From positions 83,792,969-83,856,968 of the forward strand of contig JAKTNV010000005.1 of NCBI GenBank assembly GCA_022747635.1: 64,000 bases of DNA, written 5' to 3'. The translations under genes were made by a program, and so were the position numbers. Shown in pieces: positions 21,546-33,076 of the stretch. The notes under the pieces were generated by a model. That model worked only from the letters and a program-made list of their open reading frames with translations, was not told the origin of the DNA and did no database searches. This stretch comes from Hetaerina americana (Eukaryota > Arthropoda > Insecta > Odonata > Calopterygidae). Position 1 is the first letter of the stretch; the number at the start of each line of letters is the position of its first letter.

Positions 21546-22172
21546 AGCCACAAAGCAGAATTTTTGCGCTGTTTGATAACCATGGATGAAAAATGGGTCC
21601 GTTACTTCATACCCGAGACAAAAGAACAATCATAACAATGGATTCGAAAGGGAGAACGGACTCCAAAGAAGGCGAAAACCGTTTCATCTGCAGACAAGGT
21701 CATGGCGTTGGGTTTTTGGGATGCGCGTGGGATAATTTTCATTGACTATCTTGAAAAAGGAAAAAACTATCAACGTCGGGTATTATGCGAACTTATGGTG
21801 CAACGTTTGGGCGAAGAAATCAAGCAAAAGCGGCCGCATTTGGCTAAGAACAAGGCGTTGTTTCATCAAGACAATGCACCAGCTCACAAATCCGTTATTG
21901 CAATGGCTAAAATTCATCAATTAAAGTTTGAATAGCTACCTCACTCGCCAGATTAAGCCCGTTCGGATTATTTTCTGTTCGCAAACTTGAAAAAATGGCC
22001 CGGTGGTCAAAGATTTTCCAACCGTGAAGAAGTGATGTCGGCAGTTAATGGCCATTTTGAGGAGCAAGACAGTTCTTATTATAAAAAGGGTATCGAATTT
22101 ATTGAAGATCCCTGATAAAAGTGTATGGAGCTGAAAGGAGATTATGTTGAAAAATAGATACATTTTTTCCAA
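21546..22172 (+). pseudogene. mariner B transposase, C-terminal two-thirds, broken
   Basis: DD34D mariner catalytic region without the N-terminal DNA-binding domain. Readable pieces in order: EFLRCLITMDEKW (first catalytic Asp present), PETKEQS then a stop, KAKTVSSADKVMALGFWDARG, IDYLEKGK, a frame change to KTINVGYYANL, a change back to GEEIKQKRPHLAKNKALFHQ, DNAPAHKS (second Asp), a stop after LKFE, SPD then a stop where Leu is expected, ARSDYFLFANLKKW (third Asp), and finally ELKGDYVEK. That is two compensating indels and at least three nonsense changes, so it is an old copy. Terminal repeats were not found. The fragment at 48840-49085 looks like the N-terminal half of the same family. Confidence 0.85.
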
Positions 22173-22889
22173 AAAAACTTTGTGTTTTCTTTGTTGGGTC
22201 GGGTACTTCGTTGGGTTGGGTCGGGTACCTTGTAAATGTCGCTTATCCCTCGAATTGCGTGAAGTCACACTTGGTAGTTTGGTCCGAAAGAAATTTTCAC
22301 CTGCGATTCAATTGAGTGCGCAATCCCTCTGAATTGTCGTAGATCGAAATCAAATTGATTGATCGCAAATCACGTCGATTGAGTGTTATCTTTCCTCTCT
22401 CTCTCGTGATTTGATATCGGGTGGGTGGATGCATTGGGAAACTTTGTTTGATATGAGCTCCTTCATTTCGAGGGCGAAGCGAATTAGAACTCAAACCTCG
22501 TCATTCAACTTCACTATACGTGCTCGTAGATATTGATATTACGTAATGAAATTAAAATGCGTGTCATCTTCTGTGCCATTATCTCACTCTCAGATTAACA
22601 ATGTAAAGAGTTGACAAAGGTAAGTCACCAAATATAGCCATCAATCAAAAGTTTAATAAAAAACAGCAGTATTACGCTTAGCTTGGAAATGGATTAATTC
22701 TCCAATCTGAATTTTAGTTTTATAAGTGCGTTAAAGTGGCAAATAACAAATAAATAAATAAATGCTACTGAAATGTGTAAAATTGTGAACTTATTACTCG
22801 GGTTGACCGTTTTTACTCGAAGTGTTTTATTACACGGGTTAGAAGAAATTTTTCATGTATTTTACATCAATGTGCATTACCTAAGGGGT
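22173..22889. other. Intergenic, nothing recognised
   Basis: A small repeat 'gtcgggtacctt'/'gtcgggtacttc' near 22200-22230. Otherwise nothing. Confidence 0.35.
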
Positions 22890-23110
22890 GATTCCTTGGG
22901 TGTCATTGTGAAACTCGTGTGTTCTGAACTTTTCTATAAGTCTTAAGTCTCGCTTGTTCTCTTCGCATCTCAAGCGACTCCCTGCCTAATTCCTCCAAAA
23001 GACCTCTCACACTTGTTCTCTTGTCGTAATAATTTTTGACGAATCTGCCAGATTTTCTGTGTACTTGATGCGTTTTCCAAATGTGGGCGAACTAGAGTAA
23101 AATTACACCT
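22890..23110 (-). mobile_element. Possible CR1-like LINE fragment
   Basis: The phrases 'tgtcattgtgaaactcgtgt' and 'taattcctccaaaagacc', with spacing to 'gcgttttccaaatgtgggc', resemble 63755-63930 and 50235-50265 in the other CR1-like copies. It is too diverged to translate reliably. Confidence 0.35.
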
Positions 23111-23179
23111 CTGTTTAACTTTTATTTATTTATTTAGTATTAATCCGAAAACAGGGCATTTTGGCCTTTAAATCGGACT

Positions 23180-23315
23180 ATTAACAATGAAAGCAGTGGT
23201 TACATATGTAAGCACCTAAGCCCTAGGTGGAGGAAAACCCACCCAGGCGGGAATCAAACCTGTTTTCCTTTGGAATGGCAGACGAGGATGTTACCCTGCC
23301 GCCACTGGGGTTATC
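23180..23315 (-). mobile_element. SINE S3 (tRNA-derived)
   Basis: Minus-strand pol III boxes: 'tggcggcagggtaac' (A-box-like) and 'aggtttgattcccgcc' (B-box). It has the same arrangement as the copy at 44045-44175. I see no long conserved body. Confidence 0.6.
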
Positions 23316-25289
23316 AAATTTCTCATTACATCAAATTTCTCATCACATTAACCCTATTACCTTATTCCTAATGTCTTTAGGTTTTTGAAGATTATCTCAC
23401 TTCCGTGAAGATTTTTCCTCCGATTTAAATCACATCGCAATTTCACATTTGTATTCGAGGCCGTTAGTTAATGATTGATTGTGTTCAACAGATGTGGGCA
23501 TGGTACAAGTTGATGGGGGGTGCATTGGAGGCGACAGACGAACTTAAGAAATGCCCTTTATCAGCTCGTGGCTTACGAGACGCTTTTTTTTAAGCCAAGT
23601 CTCGCAGCTCAATGCCCTATATTGAATATATAGTGGTATTTAACTGCTGCTAATGGCTGATGAAATTTTGTGAGCATTTTGAAACCACGTTTGGAGATTC
23701 ATTCTGTACTTTTACCTTTATTGGTGTGTAAATCACGATAATCTGAGGAAACAATACCGAGTACTGCTGCTTTGTTACGATTATCTTGGGTGTCAAAGCG
23801 AGGGACTTCTCTTCGAGTAGAGGATCTTAAATGTCGGTTACCCAAATGGCAATCTTTGGCAATTACATACACCAATCCTTCATCAATACCTTGATCACAC
23901 ACGACATTAGTAAAGAGTGAAAGTTTGAACATGAGATACGGGAAGACTGCGACTTTGCACGCAAATAATATCACGTAATTATAATTATTCCCTCGAGGAA
24001 AACAAGGGAGTTGGGTAGTAATGCGGGGGAAAGGGGACTGTGTACCTATGGTCGAAATCCTCGTTATTTCTAGGCACTCAACCACAATAGGAATACAAAC
24101 GCGCCTACTAGTGCCAGGCATTGGATAGTTGGGTGTGTGTTCCCGATAATTCACCCCCGTCCGCTGCATTTCCCGCGGTTCATTTCCGACTCTTACTAAT
24201 TCTTAGTCAACTAATGACTTTCCGAGCGGATTGCATACTTGGGTAACTTTCACGAAGGATTTCTGCTTGAGAACCTTGGGGGGGGGGGGAGAGAGAGAGG
24301 GGGAAGAGGGTCGGCGGGCGAGTGGCTGGCACGTGCGAGGGGAGAACGCCCCCTGGAGGTGGCGGGGGTGATGTGGGGGGGGGGAAGGAAGTGGAGGAGG
24401 CGATCGATGGAGGAAGGGAGTAATTCCTCCGCAGGGGAAGGAGGAGGAATAGGGGTTGGGGTGGAGGGGAGGCGGAGGACATAAGCGGGGGGGGAATAAG
24501 GTGACACCCTGAGGAGGGGAGCGTGGTGGTGGAGGAAAGGGTGTCAGAAGGGGTTTATGAAGGACGAGAAAGACGCCCCTGTTTCGTGGCGAGAGAGTGG
24601 GATTATTGGTCGGAAGGAGGGCACTGATGGTGGCCGAGGGTAAGGAGTGAAAGGGTGAGGGTGGCTCAGGGTAAGGGGATTGATTGGCCGATGAAGTGAT
24701 CGTGGTACCTAGGGTTCGATTCAATTTCGACCGCAGCTCAATTGTTCGCCTGGAGCTCCGCACGTAACAAACCGTTTGGCTTTCCAAAACCTTTCCACCC
24801 AACTCTTTCTTTTTCCCGGAGAAAAATTATTCTCAAGCATTCCTTCTTCCTAAATGGTCTGTTCTCGAAACTTTGTTCTTGAATTTTTGCACTGCGGAAT
24901 AAATTCAAATGCTTGATAAATTGAATACATCAGCAGAGTGTTTCGAAGTTGGTTATGCTCGTGGAATACAATGGGGAGGTTGTGGACGATGACGCTGGAC
25001 TCATCATTCCACAAGACCCAAATTGATCGAATCGATATAATTCTTTAATAGATGGCGCATCAAGAAGAATTAGTGTCTTACAGGGATGATACGACAGATA
25101 TTAGATGGCCATGATGAAAAGATATCATCCAAATATACAGCGTATTCCTTACTGACCACGTAGAAAAAATGCCAAGTGCTTACCGAGATCATGACACGTC
25201 AATTGTTTTTTTTTAATATTTTAATGTTTTCTTCCTTTATATTGTTTGCATGGGACTACTTTTAAAATGAAAAAAATATTCAAAGGCAT
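23316..25289. other. Intergenic; G-rich block
   Basis: The part at 24270-24500 is strongly G-rich on the plus strand with several runs of four or more G (24280-24291, 24375-24385, 24486-24493). It yields long Pro/Ser/Ala-rich open frames on the other strand that I treat as composition artefacts. No gene is supported. Confidence 0.4.
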
Positions 25290-25440
25290 GTTGGGCGTAG
25301 AGTTTTTCGAAATTTTAGATTTCAGGTTTTGTTTTGCTAGGAGAGACAAACAAATGCATCGATGTTTATTCGGTGTCCATCCTAAACTTGCCGGTAGACT
25401 ACGGAATTATTATTCTACCAAATAATAAAAATAGTAAGCA
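25290..25440 (+). mobile_element. LINE-A 3' terminus
   Basis: 'ttcaggttttgttttgctag' followed by the conserved end ('cttgccggtagactac', TAA/TAAT-rich tail). Only about 150 bp of the element is present. Confidence 0.55.
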
Positions 25441-25589
25441 GGAGAGTTAGTAAATTAATACATGGGTTGTTCAAAAGTCCTTGGAAAAAAGAAGAAAAAA
25501 ATATTTTGGGTAATTTTTTTTGTAATTTTTCAAAAAAATCTCCTTTTAGCTCGATTCACTCTTCCCAGCGGTTCTCCCAAATTTTTTAA

Positions 25590-25710
25590 GCCGTCAAAAA
25601 GTAGGATTTCAGGTTCTATTTTACTAGGAGAGGCAAAGAAATGCATCGATGTTCAGTCTGTTTCCATCCTAAGACGGTGTAATATCTAACAATTGTAATA
25701 AATAGGTAAG
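25590..25710 (+). mobile_element. LINE-A 3' terminus, second tandem copy
   Basis: Repeats the preceding unit ('ttcaggttctattttactag', 'aaatgcatcgatgttcagt') about 290 bp further on, with an end 'caattgtaataaatagg'. Both share the unusual 'aaatgcatcgatgtt' phrase, so they derive from one subfamily or from a local duplication. Confidence 0.55.
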
Positions 25711-26154
25711 GAAGCAAATGTATGCTCTTTGGGATGATATTTTGTTCACTCTCGGGGCAAAGGGTCCTTTACTGCTGCTGCGTCCAACATTGTCATTCAT
25801 CCAACTGCATCGCTTGCTTTCGTTAGCCTTGAAAGTGCACCGGTGGGTGAATTTGGACGATAAGGGAGAGAATGGGCTTACGTTTCCAGTACCGGCGCGT
25901 GCTTGGTGTACACATGTCCCATTACTTACAGACGGACTTCGAGGGGAAGATGGATCGATCGCAGCGGCCGCGAAAACTTCGGGCCACATTTATCTCTTAG
26001 GAATAAGTACGTATCGCCTGACCCGGGAGTGCATAACTTGCGTGATTATCGTGGAGCGTGGTGAAAAGCCACTCGGTTCGTGGGACATTTGACAACACGG
26101 AATGAGAATCAATCTTAATAAAACAAATTTGCTTTGATACGAAGTAATGAGATC
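25711..26154. other. Open frames on both strands, no recognised product
   Basis: A 124-codon plus-strand frame (25718-26092) and a 106-codon minus-strand frame overlap here. Neither shows a familiar motif. A host exon cannot be excluded, but nothing supports it. Confidence 0.25.
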
Positions 26155-26705
26155 GCTAAGTTAAACATTGAAATGGGATGGAAAAAAACTGGACCAGGTT
26201 GAACTCTTCGAAAGTTTTTTGGAACATAACGGTTTCTGTATTAATGATATTGAAAGAAGAATTGCGTAATTGAAGGAATGTTCTACAAAGAGGAAGGGGC
26301 GAGGTTTAAAAGGACATTAAGTTAAAGATGTGAAGTAAAGATATATGTAAACTTCGATCCGTAACGTCATTTTTCACAGAAGGAAAAGTCTTTGAGATTA
26401 CAAGGATAAGCGTAGGTTCGAGTCTTGTGAGATGTGATGTGTGGAGAAGGATGGAAAACGTAAAATGGTATAAGAGGAAAACAAATGAAAAGTGTGATCC
26501 ATGATAGGGGAGGAGAGAAGTTGGGGCAGATGTTGGGTGAAATTCGAAGAAGGCAGGAAAATTGGATGCAGGAAGTATTTTGGAGGCAATGTGATGCTGA
26601 AGACTTTGATAGAGGGCAAAAATTATGTAGAGAGATTGAGAAGAATTGGCTTTCCGGAGGAAGGGGAAAGAAAATATGCTGAGTTAAAGAATGGTTTATG
26701 AAATT
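26155..26705 (+). mobile_element. LINE-A C-terminal and 3' region
   Basis: Blocks in LINE-A order: LDQVELFESF (diverged YLGS step) at about 26190, 'gtaggttcgagtcttgtgag', the post-RT segment, 'attcgaagaaggcaggaaaa', 'gatgctgaagactttgatag' and the basic tail. Frame changes are frequent. It ends near 26705 without the terminal box. Confidence 0.65.
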
Positions 26706-27839
26706 GCGTTGCCCTACGGTGTTTAGTACTAAATTGCTGCAGTGGTTAGTGCCCTTGTCTATCAAAAAACCGACCTTGACCGTTTGACTAGAGGTGAAAT
26801 ATCGAAAGAAGGTGACTCAGTTGCGGTCATTGCAGCCACGCACGTGTGTTCATCTGTATTATGTGAACCACTTTTTCCCTATTGATCAACCGCGTTGCCG
26901 GATTTAAATCAAATTCTCTCGCGTTGTAAAAACTCGAGAGTAGAAAGGTGGGGTGAAGGTTGTCCCGTGCCAATGTTAACATTGTTTTACAGATAATTTT
27001 CTCGCTTGACTGAATGGCGCTGTACTGAATTTTTCGCCGCTTTTAATTTTCCATTATAGATTCTTGGAGGGCTGGGAAGAGTTGGTAGATTTCAGAGGAG
27101 AACTCCCTGGAACAGCTATTAGGGATTACTTAGGAAGTGAGAACGTACTGGAAAAAAATCGTCAAAGGTACATGCACTGAGTATAGGAAGGCTAAATAAA
27201 GGATTACGTAAAATAGGGGGGCATAAAAAATACCGGATTAAGCACTTATTGAGGAAGTGTTCTAGACGAAAATAGGCAAAATATGAGTTGGGATGTTCAA
27301 TGAGGAATTGATGTATATGAATTGGCATCTTCAAAAGAGAATGGAAATTAATCACATTAGCTTTGTCACTTTAACGTGACTAATGTGACTTTATTTACGC
27401 GTGATGAAGCTAGACAGGGCAGGAAAATGAGGTTTTCGTGATTGTCTTGAAAGCTGATGATGTCTTTAGTGCAGATTGTTAAAGTTTAGCTCACGAAAAA
27501 TTTAAGAACACAGATTCAGGGCTAATTGTTTTGCAAATAGAGCTGAGTGTCAAGAGCATAGATATGAAGCTGAGTGATCGCACCGTGTTGACATATCGCC
27601 GAGGAATGAACATTTTCATCTTTTAAATCCACACCTAATCACGAAAAATAAGAGAGTGATGTAGTTAAAGAGCCCTATCATTGATTATGATAAGAAAAGA
27701 GAGTTATAATTAGATTCATATAGCTTAGTAAATCCATGCAAGTTACTTAAAAAGGTCAAGGTCATTTGAAATTAAATAATACTTTCCTTTTTCCTGCAAC
27801 GGCATTCAATATATTTCAATGTTCTTTCGGACGGTACCT
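26706..27839. other. Intergenic; possible trace of LINE-A
   Basis: Around 27240-27350 'ggaagtgttctagacgaaaa' resembles the LINE-A YLGSVLDE step, but the flanks do not follow. Otherwise nothing recognised. Confidence 0.3.
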
Positions 27840-28225
27840 AACGACTACTTACTTATTTGTATCGCGAGAACGTCCTCATTCTTATCCTACACTATTTCCT
27901 TCTTATTTTATTCTTAACTTATATCTGTCATCATATTGCCTAAGAAACTTACCTCTCTTCTTTCCTCTGCCCCCCTTTTCCCAACATTCTCCCTTCTGTA
28001 TCACGATCCTGCCGGCATACCACTATCTTTCAATATTTCCTCCGCCCTGACCCGGATTTCCGCCCGTGACTTTGCCCAATCGATACAAAACCTATACATT
28101 AACTCTTCCTCTCTGTCCAACTTATTTTCTCCATTCTCCTTCACACCGCTATCTCTAAAATCTTTCAATCTCAGCTCATTCTCTTGCTTCAAGAATCGGG
28201 TTTCACATCCATAAAGCACTCAAAT
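27840..28225 (-). mobile_element. LINE-A C-terminal fragment
   Basis: The minus-strand frame from 28219 begins MLYGCETRFLKQENELRLK, the YGCETW segment that follows the RT domain, and continues through a decayed tail ('gagaatgttgggaaaagg' in minus sense). Confidence 0.65.
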
Positions 28226-28479
28226 CCACATTAAAATCAATTTTTGGTTTACGTTCCGTGCATATGTTATCATTTCTGTTAGATTGTGAGGAGGATTGCA
28301 TATCATACTAGTATTTACCTCTAAGGAGTTTGAATGTCCCTTAGTGTTTTCATTTCGTTGTAGTCATGGCAACAATCCTATCCCTAATTAACCCCATATC
28401 AGCAAGATTGGGGAAGATGCATTAGCAACCCTCGGAGCCGGAGTCCCTTTAGCTTCGATGGGAAGCTGTATCCACTTTA
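28226..28479. other. Intergenic, nothing recognised
   Basis: Short spacer between LINE-A and LINE-B remnants. No motif seen. Confidence 0.3.
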
Positions 28480-29420
28480 GTGATTGTCCCTCTTGTTACT
28501 TCATCGCCTTCTGTACTTCAATCCTAATGTCTGTATACTGCAGTCCTCTAGTCTTCTCTTTTCAGTGTTGATTCCCTCATTCCGTGGGAACTGTTCCTCT
28601 AGGTGTGTCCAATCCATAGTTCTTCTTTGCCGTAGAGGTCACCTCATAGCTTTTTACCTACCCTGTATACCTCTTGTTCATCACTTTGGATGTTCATTTA
28701 ATATTCGGCGTTCTCCTCCAGCACCATGTTTCAAAAGGCTTCTATTCTTTGCTGGTCCACTTTTCCAATGTGACATGTTTCTAACCCTTAGAGTGAAACG
28801 CTGCACACAAACGTTTTGACGAGCTCTTTTCTTGTTTGCAACCTTAGGTTCTTTGACATGGTAGTTGCCTCTTCTTCATGAACGCTTTCTTAGCTTGGAC
28901 TGTTCTTTGCTTGATTTCCCTTGCTGCCCAGGAAGTGTAAGTATTCCACTTGCTTTAGTTTTCACTTCTCAGAGTGTGATATCTACCTTCGTCTTCTCTC
29001 TTCCGCACGCACGTAAGGGTTTTAGTTTTCCTCTTTTTGATGTTCTTGTTCCAGAAATTTTTGGTCAATGGCATTCAGAGTCGCTTTCATGTCCTTTCGC
29101 GTTTCTGAGACTACTGCGAACGCATCTACGAACTGGAGCATGTCGATTTCTTCAACATTCATCTAGACACTTTTAATGCCCTATTATTGTACTTCTTCTA
29201 TTGCCTCTTCTAGGTACATGTTGAATAGTGCTGGCGAGTTGTTGTATCCTTGTCCAACTCCTTTGTTTTATTTTGGCTTCCACCTTAATTCCATTTTGCA
29301 TTTTTATGGTCGTTGCCTGATTTGACCTCACGTCACCATGGATTAGCCTCACATCGCCAAAAAATACGTACCCAATGAATCAAACTCCCGGTAGGGGTCC
29401 CATGGTGGTGTCCTTTGAGG
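28480..29420 (-). pseudogene. LINE-B with partial reverse transcriptase, catalytic box lost
   Basis: Minus strand, 5' to 3'. At 29280-29195 GVGQGYNNSPALFNMYLEE corresponds to RT motif 4 (normally GVxQGCxLSPxLFN). At 29150-29080 LQFVDAFAVVSETRKDM stands where FADD is expected, so the two catalytic Asp have become V-D-A. Then comes the post-RT region equivalent to 1615-1394, and the 3' UTR blocks shared with 1126-1400 and 9055-9300. It is the longest LINE-B copy. It is 5'-truncated and dead. Confidence 0.75.
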
Positions 29421-29559
29421 AAGGAAGAGTTTCACTTATGGTTATAGGAAATAGTCTGCCAACTCGGGTCTCTACGGGGTTGGGGAATCGTCGCGATGTC
29501 GTTGCAGAAGATTTTAAGCAGACATTCGACTCTGCTCTTGGTCGTCCGTCTAGACCTTC

Positions 29560-29985
29560 GGGACGAGTTTAGCGCAGATCTTTGGCATTTCAATATTTTC
29601 AGTGAAAATGGTATTCACTGTTATCTTATCAATGCCAATACGATCTGCGATAATGCGCACACATAACCGACGATCTGTATTCAGCACTTCACACACACGC
29701 TGAACGTTGTCGTCGGTTCTTGACGTCGACGGCCGTCCAGTCCGGGACTCGTCCTCCACACTCTTACGGTCATTTTTGAAGAGTTTGTGCCTCTTAAAAA
29801 ACTGCACCGCGTGATATGCTTTCTTCCTTGAACACTTGGCGAATCATGCCCAACGTCTCCTAACCTAATTTCCCCATTCCAACACAAAATTTGATGGCGT
29901 GCCGCTGTTCAATCGTTCGCTGTATTTTTCGCTAGCACCGAGTCACTCGACTGGGGTCCACTAAAAGCACGATCAGGCCTGAACT
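29560..29985 (-). pseudogene. mariner C transposase, N-terminal DNA-binding part only
   Basis: Minus strand: QRTIEQRHAIKFCVGMGK, a stop, ETLGMIRQVF (first helix-turn-helix), a one-base slip in a T-run, FFKRHKLFKNDRKSVEDE, RTGRPSTSRTDDN, a second helix-turn-helix (RLCVRIIADRIGIDKITV) and ICAKLVPK at the position of the WVP linker, where it stops. The catalytic domain is absent. RSGRPSTSRTDDN-like sequence is typical of the insect mariner/SETMAR-like group. It abuts the LINE-B remnant. Confidence 0.8.
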
Positions 29986-31875
29986 CGCAGGCGATTGGCG
30001 CTTGCGGCGTTTTGAAGGTTAGACCCCCCGCCACCGAGCCTGCGTGGTGCGAGCGCGCTGCATCGTACAGTCACGTCAGGAAAAAATTGTTTCAATCCTT
30101 ATATACCCTCAACATATCCCCACGATGTTGGAATGAACTGTTTCTGTATTTCACTGCGATATTATGGTATTACCTCGGTGAAATGACGATGAAAAAAATT
30201 AAGTAAGGCCAATTTTACAATTTCCATTTCTTTTGTGGTTAATTGGATTCACTCTGAGAACCAACTAGAAATTCAATTCCGAAATCGAAATACATGTATC
30301 AACGGAAGAGGAGATCTCTTTTAGGTATGAATAAATCCCCAGATGGGTGTATCTGGTATTTAGATCGTCGCCGAAAGGGGTTATAACGAGCGCGCTGTGC
30401 TCTTCACGCCGTCATCCTGACAAATTCGACCGTATTCGTCGAGTGGCGCCTCGGGAACGCCTCCCACCGATTTATTTTTCCCCTCGTCCGTCCCTTGCCT
30501 CCGGATGAATGTGGTGGCGCCAGCGACATATTTTGCTCTCCGCACGCCCCCCCCTCGGGTCCTCTTTCGTCTCAGCCCTTCCCATTCGCAGTTAACCTCA
30601 ATTTCCTAATCGTTGTTCGTGTGTGTGTGTGTGTGACCACGAGAGTGGAGTGCTTCCCAGAGTTGTCAGGGTCATCGGCTTAGGAAAATGACACCGAAGT
30701 CCCTCCGGAAATCGAACGTCGAAGATAGAAGCTGAAGTTTGCCGAAGTAGAATTGGCCTGTAGGGGCAGGGGGGGGGCTGAAAGTTCGACCGGCGTATTT
30801 ATATATCGTTCCGCCCAGTCGATAGTTGGCGTCGCAGAGTGGTCTGTCTCTCGTGTTGTCAACTTTCCTAGTCCCGTCTTCAAACGGTGTATTTATAACT
30901 CTTCGCTGTTATGGTAATGGCGTCGCACAAGTTCTTTTTTCTCAGTTTTGTTGCTCTGCCACTATCCTTTCTCTTTCGTTTACTCTGGGCACTGGGCACA
31001 CATCAGGGCGTTGGAAAGGTTTTTAAAGCTTGGCATTGCTTCTCGAACTCTAGTTGTCATTGGAGGAAAGACTTAGGCAAGTCGTCGTCGTGAAAATTGC
31101 CGAAGTAACAAAATGGGGGGTCTATTATTTCCTAAATTTATAAAACTGTAATTGACGTCACCAGAAGCGGCCACAACACTTTGATCGAATTGTACTGATG
31201 TCACGTGGCACACGGCTATTGTTGTAGTTCAGGCCTTGGCAACTCTAGCAAACATTTGGGACTCAATTGTTTGCTTGCACGAAATAAGGGCACATTGACT
31301 TCACCAGTATTTAGTTCGAGTTTTAGCGAATGGACAACATTTCACATCTTTCAAGTATACTCGAGACTAGCGCCGATGATCTGAACATAAAAAATAAGGT
31401 AATTGCAAAGCGCAGCGTAATCTATTTATTATAGCATTCTTATGACACTAACTTAGTTTCAGCATTGTTTCTAGGAAATGCATTTATGTGATAAACAAAC
31501 AATGATTTTCGTAGCGTATGAATGTCATGTTACTGCATTGTCGCCGCCTTCTATTTCTCTTTTTGAGTATTGGATATCTTGGTTGGGCTTCGAGCGTCGC
31601 CAAGGCTTAAATGACTGCGTGTAAAACCCCAATTGCAGTAAAACCATCAGTTTCCTTCCTGAAGAAGTTTTTAAAGTCTCCTCGCGGAAATTAACCGTTG
31701 TGTGTTCAAACTCAGAGAATTGACTTGCTTGATTACGGTAATTGACGTTTTTGATATTTTACTACCGTTATTATCAACTAAATGTGCACACACAAACCCA
31801 TTTGTATATATATAAACATTGACAGCAACAAACAATATAAGAACTCATAAAAAGATCACTCACACGTTATTTATT
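29986..31875. other. Intergenic; short (GT)n
   Basis: A (GT)8 tract at about 30619-30635 and a run of nine G near 30769-30777. No gene or known repeat recognised. Confidence 0.4.
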
Positions 31876-31911
31876 GATCATTTCGACGGAATTAAACTCC
31901 GTCTTCATCGG
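31876..31911 (-). ncRNA. Hammerhead-ribozyme-like motif, core imperfect
   Basis: Read on the minus strand: CCGATGA, a 6-bp stem (GACGGA paired with TCCGTC) closed by a short loop, then GAAA and TGATC. The order CUGANGA, stem II, GAAA is the catalytic core of the hammerhead fold. Penelope-like retroelements of arthropods carry such motifs at their ends. Here the second core base is C instead of U, which should abolish cleavage. Treat it as a possible Penelope-like remnant. Confidence 0.3.
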
Positions 31912-31970
31912 AAGAAATAGAAGTAATGATTTATTTCCTGATTCATTACTTCTATTTCTTCCGATGAAGA
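31902..31970. repeat. Hairpin: 28-bp perfect inverted repeat, 13-nt loop
   Basis: Arms 31902-31929 and 31943-31970 are exact reverse complements ('tcttcatcggaagaaatag' and onward). The left arm overlaps the hammerhead-like motif, so the palindrome duplicates its 5' strand ('ccgatgaaga') in inverted form. It lies 14 bp before the (TA)n that hosts mariner A copy 2. Confidence 0.85.
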
Positions 31971-31980
31971 TGGACATATA

Positions 31981-31983
<3 letters not shown>

Positions 31984-32026
<43 letters not shown>
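31984..32026. repeat. (TA)n microsatellite, left half of a split tract
   Basis: About 43 bp of TA. The matching right half starts at 35611. mariner A copy 2 inserted at a TA inside this tract and split it. Confidence 0.9.
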
Positions 32027-32027
<1 letters not shown>

Positions 32028-33076
32028 TACCTTGATCAAAAATTTCCCGGAATTTATTCAGAAAATTAAAAATACAAGTTTATTCATCTAAATCTATATT
32101 GTCCCCTTCAAAGTAATCCCCATCGACTGCAACACACTTATGCCAGCGCTTGATCCAATCCTCGAAACATTTTTTATATTCGGTTTTCGGTATGTCCATC
32201 AGTGCTTCCTGCGATTTTTCCATTACTTCCTCTCGGCTGCTAAAACGCGTTCCCCGTAATGGTTTTTTAACTCGATTGAACAGAAAGAAGTCACAGGGAG
32301 CCAAATCAGGTGAATTCGGTGGCTGTTGGATGGTATTTGTTGCATTTTTCGTCAAAAAATTACGAATAATGATAGAACTGTGCGACGGTGCGTTATCATG
32401 GTGCAAAATCCACGAGTTTTCTGCCCACATTTCTGGTCTCTTTCGGCGAATTGCTTCACGCAAACGTCTCATAACACCCAAATAATACTCTTTGTTTACT
32501 GTCTGGCCTTCTGGCAAAAATTCATGATGCACTACACCGTTGTAATCCATGAAAACCGTCAGCATTGCCTTCTTTTTTGACTGAAAACGACGTGGTTTTT
32601 TTGGTCTCGGCTCATTTGGTGAACGCCATTCACTTGCCTGATGTCTGGATTGCGTGTCGTACTCATAAACCCACGTCTCGTCTCCAGTAATGATCCTTTT
32701 GATGAATGTGGGATCGGATTCAGCCTCGCAAATCATGTCTTTTGCGACGTCAACACGGTCTCTTTTTTGCATGAAATTGAGGTCTTTTGGCATGCTACAC
32801 GACGGAAACCCAAATCATTAACCACAATGTCTTGGGCGGATCCATAGGCAATGTTCAAGTCCTCCGCTATTTCTCTGATGGTTAATTTGCGGTTATTGAC
32901 CAACATTTCTTTTACTTTATCAATTTTTTCACCGTTTTTCGATGTCGATGGTCTGCCACTGCGTTCATCATCTTCGATTGACTCACGACCACTTCTGAAC
33001 CGCTCGTGCCACTGGTAAACGACCGTTTTTTTTAGAGAATCGTTGCCGAAACACTTTTCCAACATTTCCAACGTCC

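Noticed and set aside
24203..24802. 199-codon Pro/Ser-rich minus-strand frame
   Set aside because: It lies on the complement of a G-rich tract, with overlapping frames of similar length and no motif. A composition artefact is the simplest reading.
25718..26092. 124-codon plus-strand frame as a host exon
   Set aside because: No motif, no convincing splice sites or initiation context, and an equally long frame overlaps on the other strand.
32150..32580. Plus-strand frames of 84-111 codons in mariner A copy 2, also present antisense in copy 1
   Set aside because: Recurring in both copies only because the transposase gene itself is duplicated. They are antisense to known transposase sequence.
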